The notes beneath the pieces were generated by a model, which ran no database searches, was not told the DNA's origin, and was given only the letters and a program-made list of their open reading frames with translations. From Novipirellula herctigrandis (GTDB taxonomy: Bacteria; Planctomycetota; Planctomycetia; Pirellulales; Pirellulaceae), in contig SJPJ01000001.1 of assembly GCA_007859835.1 (NCBI GenBank), positions 8,123,072 through 8,160,318 of the forward strand: 37,247 bases of DNA. The letters run 5' to 3'. The translations under genes and the position numbers were made by a program. The number at the start of each line of letters is the position of its first letter. The first letter of the stretch is position 1. Positions 27,901 to 34,556 of the stretch are shown piece by piece.

Positions 27901-30900
27901 CGATCTCCTGCCAGTCGCCAATCCAGTTCTGAGTTCCATCGTTCCCGGCGAAGGACGCCGACACATTAAATTCGTCAAGAACGGTATCGTTCGTCGAGAC
28001 ACTTATGTCCGCCATGCCGCCATTACTTCCACTTGTCTGATCCCAAGCATGAAACGTAATCGCGTTGGCCAAGGTGCCGTGGAAATCGGCGTTGCCTTGG
28101 AAATAGAGCCGGGTGCCGGCGTCCGCGGCCAACAAGCGGGCATTCGAATCGCTAACCGCTCCGAGTGCATTCCACGTCGTGCCATTGTCGATCGAGTAGA
28201 ACCAAATGCCATTGGTCGTATCCACGGCGGTAATCGCGATCCCCAATCCGGCTCCGCTGTCAGCATCGGTGACGTTGTCGAGCTGACCAGATGGACTATC
28301 GAGATCGACCAGACTCGACACTAAGGAACCGACGATTCCGATGGGCGCGCCAACGTCTTCGTTGATCGCCGTCAACAACGGTGTCTGAGTGTCGTCCAAT
28401 ACTGGCGCGACATTCACATTGGAAACGTTGATTTCCGCAGTCTCGGTAGCGGTACTGAAGGCCGTGGTCCCACCATTGCTTGTCACGCTAACTTTCGTAC
28501 CAGATGTACCAGCCGTTTGATCCCAAGCGTGAAAATCAAAGCTAGCAGTGGTGCCATCGATGCCGTTCGGGACAAACCGTACTTGATCAATCTGCCTTAA
28601 CAGCAGTGCCGACGTGTTCGATACCGTACCGATCGATGTCCAGGTACTTCCACCGTTGATTGAATATTCCCAGGTCCCATTCCCGTTAACGAGCGACGTG
28701 ATTGCGATCCCCTCGACCGCGCTGCTATCGGTGTTGGAATCGGCATCGGCAATGCGATCACCACCAGCACTAGCAACAATGGTAGAAACATCCGCACCGT
28801 TATTGTTCGTCTGCAACTTCGTGATCGTTGGCAGCGTCATGGTGCCCGAATTATCAAGCACTGGCGCATCGTTGACGGCATTGACTGTCAGCAGCGAGAC
28901 GGTGCCGACAACACTCGTATCCGTTCCGCCGCCGTCATCGGTGATCGAAGCGTAAGTGACAACGCGGCCACCATCGGCGACTTGATCGCCGGTATTGTTG
29001 TAGGCCAGCGTGTTCAGAAGTGTCTCGGCGGCAGCAGCTGTGTAATTCCCCGCTTTGGTAATCGTCACCGTTGCGGTCGTGCCAGCAACCGACACATCAA
29101 CATCGTAGCCGTTAGCCGCCGTGGTTTCACTGTTGGCGTCAAATAGTTCAATAGCTTGTCCGTCAACGACAAGAACTTCATCGCTGCCATTTTCCAGTCC
29201 ATCGACTGTGATTACAAGGTTCGAAACCAAATCGCTGGCTTCGACGAGATCGACCGAAGCACCGGAAAAGAGCAAAACCGCGCCCCCGTTTTCCACGAAC
29301 GTTGGCGCACCCAACGTGATCGATGTGATCGGTGCATCGTTGACTGCAGCCACAGAAATCGTGCTGACCGCGACAGGCGCAGCAACGGCCAATGCGGCGT
29401 CTTGAGGGATGATTTGGAATGTGCGATTTCCAACGGTAGGGGCATCGCTGGTGTTTTCATAGGTGATTGTCAGCATCAATGCCTGCAAGTCGGCTTGCGG
29501 AATCGTACCGCCACCACTGCGCGTGATCGTATATCCAGTGCCGTCAAAATTCAAATCAAACAGCGTCGAACCAACCGTCGTGGTTTGCGAATCAGCCACA
29601 CCAAACTGGAATTGCACACCGTTAATGCGAATCAGTTCGCTTGTTCCATCGGCAAACCCTGCCAGATTGATTCCCAGTCCGTCGTAGGTCGCATTGTCAA
29701 CATCGCTGATAGTCGCATCGCTGTCTGTGACGCTGACGGGGCTATCACCTTCGGTAAACGTTGCTGAGTAATCAATGCCACCACCGTCGACACCATTGAG
29801 ATCGGCAATTGGCAGGTCGTTGACCGGGTTGACGGTAATATTGGCAATCGAAGTGCTGCCACCGAGTCCCGCGTCGTTACTAGAGGTCGATGCTTGAACG
29901 GTGAAATTTCCCGTGCCATTGAAATCGGCGGTCGGCGTGAACTTCAGTCCGGCATTGCCCTCGGCAAAGGTGATAAATGATCCGTTGGTGATCTGCGTCA
30001 CACCGTCGTTCTTGTAAAGCGTCCCGTCGGTGATGCCGGTTATCTTGAAGTGAGTCACCTCGGTGCCATCAACGGCGTTGCGTGAGATAACCAATCCGCC
30101 GGTCGACTGGGTGTCCTCGTTGGTGGTCGTGTTGGTCATCGTTGGAGTGTCGGCGACCGCGTTGACCACGAGGGATGCAGTGTCGGTGGTAGCGGAATAG
30201 GCGGTAGTTCCACCGGTCACGCCGAGTACGGTGTACTCGATTTGAATGTTGTCGAAGTCGACCCAATTGGGATCGGAGGAACTGGCAAACCCTTCTTCAA
30301 GGCTGAGCTTGATGGCCACGTTACTCGTAAGGCTAATCGAACTAGCTAAGTCGTAACTGCGAGTGCCAGAGAAGATACCCGTTTGAGGTGGATTGAAGTA
30401 TTCCAACTCAACCCATGTCGAACCGCCGTTGTCTGACGCCCAGGCCCTAAATGTTTCGGGCATACCCGTAGAAAATCCATCGTAATCAAAGCTCAATGTT
30501 GCACTGGTGGCGCCCGCCAGATCCGCTTGGCGTGTGATGGAAGGTAGCGTTCCGCCACCAAGATTGTGTAAACGGAGTTGACCACTAAGAATTTCGACTT
30601 TGCCACTGCTGGCTGCACCATCGTCGTCAGCTTCGATCCACGAGGACGTCCAGTTGCTGCTGCCATCGTGGTTGCTATAGGAAACGCTCTGGAATTCATC
30701 TCGCACCGTGCACGTGCATGCGAAGTCGGTAAAATCGCCGTTCGTCCCGCTGGTTTGATCCCAGGCATGGAAGGTGATTGCATTGGCTAGTGTGCCGTGA
30801 TAATCCGCATTGGGTTGAAAATAAAGCCGCGTATCTAAGTCGGCGGCGAGCAGTCTTGCATTGGAATCGCTGACCGCGCCGAGCGCGTTCCAGTTGGATC

Positions 30901-33900
30901 CGTTGTCGATCGAGTAGTACCAAGTGCCATTCGTCGCGTCGGCCGCAGTGATCGCGATGCCCAAACTGGCCCCGCTGTCGACATCGGTGACATTGTCCAC
31001 TTGCCCGCTTGGACTTGTGAAATCGACAAGAGATGAAACCAGCGAACCTACCACTCCCGAGGGCGCACCAGCGTCTTCGTCGACCGCTGTCAGGATTGGA
31101 CTTTGCGTGTTGTCCAGCACGGGTGCGTTGTTGGAAACCGGTGCAATATACTCGTACGCACCGATGTCAATCGAGCTGTCGCGGAAGTAACCACGCTGAT
31201 CGATGGCGGGTGCGTCCGTAGCGTTGCCGGCATCGATCGCCGGACTACCCGTTTGAAGTGACTGTGTCAGTATCGGTCCGCCATTGTCGGCGAGAGAATT
31301 GGTCAAAGGATCTGGTACGCCATCGATCAAGTTGTTGCCGGCATCGGTGTAGACGCCGCCAATGATGCTTGTAATGATCGAGTTGCTCACCGTCGTTGTC
31401 GAGCCGCCGGTTAGGGCGATACCCGCTCCGCCACCTCCCGTATTTTCAACGATCGTTACATTGCGTGCGTTGAGAATTTTTCCGTTGTAAACTCCACCAG
31501 CTGTATTAACCGCCGTGTTATTGCTGATAGTCGAATTGACCAATGTGAGATTGGAGCTACTCGAGTCGGTGTTGATGCCGCCCGCCCCGTTGTTCGTCCA
31601 GTTGTTGTCGAGCAACGAATTGTGAATCACGGCGGTCTCGTCATTATCGATACCGCCTCCGGCATTGGAGGCAAAGTTGTTGGTGACCCTTACGCGATCT
31701 AAGTTTAAAATACCATCGTTGTAAAAGCCGCCACCACTTCCGGACGTGGAATTACCGGACACGATCGCATCGCTGATTGTCCCGACACCCGAGCCTAGAA
31801 TCTGAATCCCTGCACCGCTTGCTGAAGTGGAACCACCCGTGATGGTTAGGCCGGTGGCAAACCACTGCGCTGTACCCGGTACATCAAAGACTCGGTCGAT
31901 CCCATTGGCGTCCACTGTCGTCGTTCCGGCCCCGTCACCTGCAATAACGAGGTTTCCAAAGATATCGAGGTCACCGGTCGATGCAGCTTCTTCTGAGGCA
32001 CCGGTACGGGTCAACGTGTAAGTGCCTGACGGCAAGAAGATGGTGTTAGAGCCAGCAGTATTGTTGGATGCAATTACGGCTTCACGCAGAGAGATCTTCC
32101 CATCAAACCCTTTATTGCCAAGCAAAGCCGAAATCGATGTGGTTGTCCCGTCGACGATATCCGCTGTGGTGTCAACCACCAGTGCGCTTGTCGCCTGCAC
32201 ATTGGCCGAGAATTGCGATGTTGATCCGTACGTACCCCCGGCGGCCATGACCGTTGTTGTCGACGTGATGTACTGTCCTACCGCCAATGCCTGATCAAAT
32301 GATGCGACAAAGCTGGCGTTCCCGCTGCCGTCGGTGATCACATTCGTATAACCGAGATACGTTTGTCCTTCACCATTACCCGCCGCAGCCACATCAGCAC
32401 CGAAAAACTCAATTCGAGCCGTGGTGTTCGCCGTCGTGTTTAGAGAGCCTGCTACGGCAACCCTACCACTTCCATCGCTGCCGGCGGAAGTCAGTACCGC
32501 GTAGTTTTGTAAATCGTTGTTTCCAGTATCGGCGTCACCGGCATCATTCGCGATCACGCCATAGGGAGGACCGAGCCCAATTCCATCCTCGGCATTGTTG
32601 AAAATTGAATTGCCGAGAATGCTGACATCCGTTGAGCTGTTGGTGAGCCAAATTCCCACCGATGTTGCAGTACCGTGATTGGCAACAATATTTCCAGCGC
32701 CAGCCACCGTGCCGCCGATGGTCGTATTGGACGCTTCCACCCGAATTCCATCTTCCAGGTTACCCAGCGCCGTGGTTCCGTCCGCTGCCACGCCGATATA
32801 GTTACCCGAAATGACGTTCCCAGATCCCGCACCGATACTGACGCGGACACCATGGAGCGTGTTGCCTGAAAGGACATTACGGTCCAAAACGGTCGTCCCA
32901 CCAATCATGTTGTTGCTGCCAAGAACATTGATGCCGGTCTGCGTGTTGGCCTCTGCCGCCCCAGCGTCTGCACCTGTGTCGCTAAGTGAACCGATGTAGT
33001 TGCCGGCGATAAGGTTACTATCAGAACCCGCATCGATTTGAATGCCGTTGCCGCTGAAGTCGCGGATTACAAAGCCACGAATCGTGCTGCCATCGGCAGT
33101 ACTCGTCAACACCAACCCATCGCCACTGAAACTATTGTTGCCATCGAGAACAATCGCTGGTTGGTTGCCGTTGGATGCAAAACTATCATCCGTCGTGGCG
33201 TCGATCGTCACGGTGTCCGTGATCGTAAGCGTGGATGAAAGATTGATCGTATGCACGCCGGTGCCGGCGATATTGAACGAAATCGTGTCGGCGCCCGCTA
33301 GCGTGTTGGCATCCGTAATCGCTTGGCGTAACGAGCCCGCACCACTGTCATTGGTATTCGTGACCATGAAGTTGTTCAATAGGCCGTGCCAATCAGCCTG
33401 CACGTCCAGGCGAAAGGCAATGGTCGATTCGATTGTACCAATTGAGTACTCCAACTCCCAATCGCCGCCGAGTATTGCTGCGCCCGTATCGTCATCGCTG
33501 GCCGCCACATCCGCACCGGTCCAATCCGAAAACGCGTTTAGAATCGCGCGGCCGTCTTGACCTGCCGCAATGTCGCAGCCATAAACGAGCAGGTCGGCGT
33601 CTTCCGTGAGGGCGTTGGTCCACCCAGACACGATCGCCTCATAGGATTCGAGGTTATCGGATGTTAGCCAAAGATTGCCGAGCTTTATCGCCCGATCAGT
33701 ACTGTGGGACACGATATGCACCGCGTCGGTCTGGTCATGGTTCGCGAGTGCTTCGCTGATCTGCTCGATTCCATCTCGGTTTGCGTCCAAGATGACCAAT
33801 TCGAAAGAACGTCCATCGTCGCGATCAGCGGTGAGATCGGACACCAACTGCTGGTAATCGGCTACCGACTCGTCGATGATCACCAGTTCGAGTACGGATT

Positions 33901-34237
33901 GTTGGTCATCAATCACCGCCAGCAGGTTGTCATCCACTTGGTCCAATAGGGCGAGCGTATCGCCTATTGAACGCGGTGTTTCGGAAAAGAGATTCGTTTG
34001 ATCCGCGTCAAAAACATCCTCGACCGTAGTGGACAAAATCGCAGCGTCCTGTTCTACGTCTGCTTCTGGCGCAGCGACGATCGCGATCGGTGATGCACTC
34101 ATCAGCACACGATCTTCGAGTTGGGTTAGTTCAGTAAACTCTCCCACTTGCGTTTCGATTTGGAAAGCACGTTCCGCTGCCGCTTTGATTTCGTCGAAAG
34201 TCAGGCGTGCTTGAATCCACCAGTCACTAACGGCCAT
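21971..34237 (-). CDS. Giant surface protein: LEPR-XLL-like, DUF4347, beta-helix, repeat domains, LamG, membrane segment, PilZ tail
   Basis: 4088 residues. There is no classical signal peptide; the N-terminus has LEDRVLMSASP, a LEPR-XLL-like motif. DUF4347 covers ~116-280, with His178 and Cys221. CSLREA-type beta-helix repeats run ~290-1030 (GSLRQAITDAN; ISLREAVIASNN; ending IDIGAYEY). Then come repeats of ~130-150 residues marked FHAWDQT, two of them split by an inserted ~155-residue domain, and cadherin/VCBS-like repeats. An unnamed ~300-residue module begins EIFFWYSTSGDVG (~2530), LamG covers ~3011-3174, and further Ig/cadherin-like repeats follow. After an acidic linker (PEPEIPDPVEEE) come a hydrophobic segment (~3932-3952, perhaps a second to 3972) and a PilZ domain with R3988-x3-R3992 and D4030-x-S-x2-G4035. 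The role inferred is adhesion controlled by cyclic di-GMP. Confidence 0.88.
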   Translation of the reverse strand: MAVSDWWIQARLTFDEIKAAAERAFQIETQVGEFTELTQLEDRVLMSASPIAIVAAPEADVEQDAAILSTTVEDVFDADQTNLFSETPRSIGDTLALLDQVDDNLLAVIDDQQSVLELVIIDESVADYQQLVSDLTADRDDGRSFELVILDANRDGIEQISEALANHDQTDAVHIVSHSTDRAIKLGNLWLTSDNLESYEAIVSGWTNALTEDADLLVYGCDIAAGQDGRAILNAFSDWTGADVAASDDDTGAAILGGDWELEYSIGTIESTIAFRLDVQADWHGLLNNFMVTNTNDSGAGSLRQAITDANTLAGADTISFNIAGTGVHTINLSSTLTITDTVTIDATTDDSFASNGNQPAIVLDGNNSFSGDGLVLTSTADGSTIRGFVIRDFSGNGIQIDAGSDSNLIAGNYIGSLSDTGADAGAAEANTQTGINVLGSNNMIGGTTVLDRNVLSGNTLHGVRVSIGAGSGNVISGNYIGVAADGTTALGNLEDGIRVEASNTTIGGTVAGAGNIVANHGTATSVGIWLTNSSTDVSILGNSIFNNAEDGIGLGPPYGVIANDAGDADTGNNDLQNYAVLTSAGSDGSGRVAVAGSLNTTANTTARIEFFGADVAAAGNGEGQTYLGYTNVITDGSGNASFVASFDQALAVGQYITSTTTVMAAGGTYGSTSQFSANVQATSALVVDTTADIVDGTTTSISALLGNKGFDGKISLREAVIASNNTAGSNTIFLPSGTYTLTRTGASEEAASTGDLDIFGNLVIAGDGAGTTTVDANGIDRVFDVPGTAQWFATGLTITGGSTSASGAGIQILGSGVGTISDAIVSGNSTSGSGGGFYNDGILNLDRVRVTNNFASNAGGGIDNDETAVIHNSLLDNNWTNNGAGGINTDSSSSNLTLVNSTISNNTAVNTAGGVYNGKILNARNVTIVENTGGGGAGIALTGGSTTTVSNSIITSIIGGVYTDAGNNLIDGVPDPLTNSLADNGGPILTQSLQTGSPAIDAGNATDAPAIDQRGYFRDSSIDIGAYEYIAPVSNNAPVLDNTQSPILTAVDEDAGAPSGVVGSLVSSLVDFTSPSGQVDNVTDVDSGASLGIAITAADATNGTWYYSIDNGSNWNALGAVSDSNARLLAADLDTRLYFQPNADYHGTLANAITFHAWDQTSGTNGDFTDFACTCTVRDEFQSVSYSNHDGSSNWTSSWIEADDDGAASSGKVEILSGQLRLHNLGGGTLPSITRQADLAGATSATLSFDYDGFSTGMPETFRAWASDNGGSTWVELEYFNPPQTGIFSGTRSYDLASSISLTSNVAIKLSLEEGFASSSDPNWVDFDNIQIEYTVLGVTGGTTAYSATTDTASLVVNAVADTPTMTNTTTNEDTQSTGGLVISRNAVDGTEVTHFKITGITDGTLYKNDGVTQITNGSFITFAEGNAGLKFTPTADFNGTGNFTVQASTSSNDAGLGGSTSIANITVNPVNDLPIADLNGVDGGGIDYSATFTEGDSPVSVTDSDATISDVDNATYDGLGINLAGFADGTSELIRINGVQFQFGVADSQTTTVGSTLFDLNFDGTGYTITRSGGGTIPQADLQALMLTITYENTSDAPTVGNRTFQIIPQDAALAVAAPVAVSTISVAAVNDAPITSITLGAPTFVENGGAVLLFSGASVDLVEASDLVSNLVITVDGLENGSDEVLVVDGQAIELFDANSETTAANGYDVDVSVAGTTATVTITKAGNYTAAAAETLLNTLAYNNTGDQVADGGRVVTYASITDDGGGTDTSVVGTVSLLTVNAVNDAPVLDNSGTMTLPTITKLQTNNNGADVSTIVASAGGDRIADADSNTDSSAVEGIAITSLVNGNGTWEYSINGGSTWTSIGTVSNTSALLLRQIDQVRFVPNGIDGTTASFDFHAWDQTAGTSGTKVSVTSNGGTTAFSTATETAEINVSNVNVAPVLDDTQTPLLTAINEDVGAPIGIVGSLVSSLVDLDSPSGQLDNVTDADSGAGLGIAITAVDTTNGIWFYSIDNGTTWNALGAVSDSNARLLAADAGTRLYFQGNADFHGTLANAITFHAWDQTSGSNGGMADISVSTNDTVLDEFNVSASFAGNDGTQNWIGDWQEIGELDGAGSGRIQVSSATTVVAGSHLDINLMTLGRGVSREANLDGTSTATLSFWYEQRDAFGTADLLLEVYNGASWHTLQSYKVDSDINTAQFESFDITAFAAADTQVRFLVTNDGGIGHYFYVDDLQIQYTVTAQGGTTAFSTVTDTASLVVNPVADTPSVTNTTTSEDTQSTTGLVISRNAADGTEVTHFKITGISDGTLYKNDGLTEITNGSFITVAEGSAGLKFTPSADFNGNGYFTIQSSTASNDTGLGGSTIDATVDVTAVNDAPVLDNTGLMDLPNVQKNNTDPNGSLVSTIIASAGGDRITDVDSGAIEGIAVTSVDDTNGTWQYSTDGGSTWTAFGAVTSGNSVVLSDTANDRIRFVPGVDYVGSATFDFRAWDTTDGSVTGNTGVNTGAGGGTSAFSTATETVSVEVEPTEIFFWYSTSGDVGPTGGSGGGPTSGTPGLTNWSEGQVIGFGDPNMSFGVDTTDGTFLSITDFDAFATDTDVEMSGMHYVANDITITGAGITGGSLDLQKGDVIFVTLDNESFSNAAAGAPVGWSNSIAISGGDVYVFRTEFTNDYSSGYFHHVMNDPSAGGLTGITLVENAVNVGDTALSGGDFLFAQSGAADQNDISWYDTSMATSVKLIEGDNLGIDVGINGLQLIDEGQTLGSVSVATGAILVSVDAPDAFGSNNLPVTEHDAVELAFTATTWGSGTAVATAAIVFDGDDVGLDHVLENIDALTLVVRGVGTNQGPTLGASGADANYVENAPPSLIDSTFTVLDADSPDFAFGLLRVDITSGANANDRLSVFHQGIGPGEIGVDHNAILYQGVTIATFSGGHGSDPLVFSLNANANVISTRALMRNITFGNVSDDPGTASRTVEFVLTDGDGAASNVISRTVNVSETADAPLAVNDNRGLDFDGIDDYVAIANGASLTMSNTMTLEAWINPDASTNVNRMILNKEGEYEVALFSDNRIYWAFANTDPGWTWHDTGYTVANDQWTHIAVSYDNGTVSTYVNGTLIDTYNGSGAIGDSHATQDELRIGGRSNNPADKFFDGQIDDVRIWEVARSEAEIQANLDVNLTGAEADLAGYWTFEDGTGSTAADLTINANHGTLVDGGSGAAGPQWTGYVTDQDTFINIAAIDGIVANDVDSDGDTLTVTQVNGNGANVGSLLTIASGANVTVGADGAFLYDPNGAFDFLTTGQTANDTFTYQIDDGNGGTDTATVSITITGSNDAPQTTNLNAAEIYTEEIALNLSDIVVSDVDDANVTVTLTLSDIGAGTLSTGTSGAVTSTFVAGVWTAIGAISDVNTLLSGVTFTPTGDYATDFTIATTVDDGEAAPVVGVKNFTATAINDAPVLTAGSVNDLTVIEDSGFTSLGLGGVTYDFGGGTDETSQTLTYQVTAIPSPVLGDVYLADGLTKVTATTYTLTQLQGMQFKPAAEASGGPSVFSWRVIDNGGTAGGGVDTLVQSIQLSITPVNDSPTFVANNGASVLEGSTGNVINNTMLHWNDVDDGASELTYTITAMTNNGTIHLAGFGALGLADTFTQADIDAGDVTYTHSGSETTSDAFSFSLADGGEDGALPVAGTFNIFVTAVNDAAIANADNFNVDNDSSLNVSAPGILANDSDVDSGSLSVILVTGPSNGAFTLAADGSFTYTPAIGFAGTDSFVYTVSDGTDISTATTVTITVNDVVGGPIAEPEPEIPDPVEEETEEDDQDEQAEPTLVDSVASVIIPVEAATPSQGKQMHQPEPATAAIVVADVDVPVVDSESEREFASGRVGRHHSYLEISGADKSHRNSRYLSAFFEFDTGSLFDHLNSVIDDIQNQETSFELVAGTAVVTSGAFSVGFVLWAARASYFATMLSTSLPAWAVIDPVPVLDADAVAKRSEKRGKQRHDKSLADILDEVQVSVSALLLDDHLCPTGTQLEAVTRDISKDGIGIVCTKPIAASHVRLQLTTPQGQALDVLGSVRHCSPEGEKYHVGVSVVADWS
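27090..28410 (-). repeat. Super-repeat copy 2 in the giant gene
   Basis: Encodes DDTQTPLLTAINED to DATVDVTAVND. It repeats the order of domains in 29820-31130 (split AWDQT domain, inserted domain, EVTHFKITG domain), with high similarity at the protein level and visible similarity at the DNA level. Confidence 0.8.
27505..27965 (-). other. Inserted beta-sandwich-like domain, copy 2 (residues ~2090-2244)
   Basis: Lies between the AWDQTSGSNGG strand and the GGTTAFSTVTDTASL strand of the host repeat. It runs from DEFNVSASFAG to YVDDLQIQYTV and contains ATLSFWYEQ and FESFDITAF. It resembles exported jelly-roll binding domains, but I cannot name the family. Confidence 0.6.
29820..31130 (-). repeat. 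Super-repeat copy 1 in the giant gene
   Basis: Encodes DNTQSPILTAVDED to IANITVNPVND, about 435 residues. The EVTHFKITGI(T/S)DGTLYKNDG part is nearly identical to that of copy 2. Confidence 0.8.
30235..30705 (-). other. Inserted beta-sandwich-like domain, copy 1 (residues ~1177-1334)
   Basis: Lies at the same point of the host repeat as copy 2. It runs from RDEFQSVSYSNHDG to VDFDNIQIEYTV and shares ATLSF, the D-G-x-SG stretch and the ending with copy 2, but the middle is much more diverged than the host domains. Confidence 0.6.
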
Positions 34238-34556
34238 TGCCCCGTCTCATTTTGCGAGTCCATTGCGCGCAGTTTGTTCGCAATGCATCCATAAAACGTT
34301 ACTATATGCACGGGCGTATGAGCGAATGGTGTCAGAGACGGCTTAGATAAAGCTGTCCAATGATAGAAACGGTGAGTACTAAAAGGATTGGGAGGGTTGG
34401 TCTTGTTGCGGACACGAACCGTTTGCCCGTTTTACCGTTTGCCCGTTTTACCGCCGTGGCGAATGAAGCCGGTTCGCGTTCATCATTTGGGACAACGTCA
34501 CCAGCCCCCTCGATGGAGATTAGTCTCGCCCCTGCGGGATCTTGGTAATCTGTGAC
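34238..34556. other. Gap between the two giant genes
   Basis: 319 bases with no gene seen. The giant gene start at 34237 has GACGGGGC upstream as a weak ribosome-binding site. The gap contains a 16-bp tandem at 34419-34450. A promoter for the 4088-residue gene may lie here; no clear boxes are seen. Confidence 0.5.
34419..34450. repeat. Two tandem 16-bp repeats
   Basis: CCGTTTGCCCGTTTTA occurs twice in a row, followed by CC. It resembles the 16-bp tandem at 19164-19195. Confidence 0.9.

Noticed and set aside
22057-34214. Numerous plus-strand frames opposite the giant gene, up to 277 codons
   Set aside because: They mirror the codon pattern of the real minus-strand gene; the giant frame has unbroken domain structure throughout.
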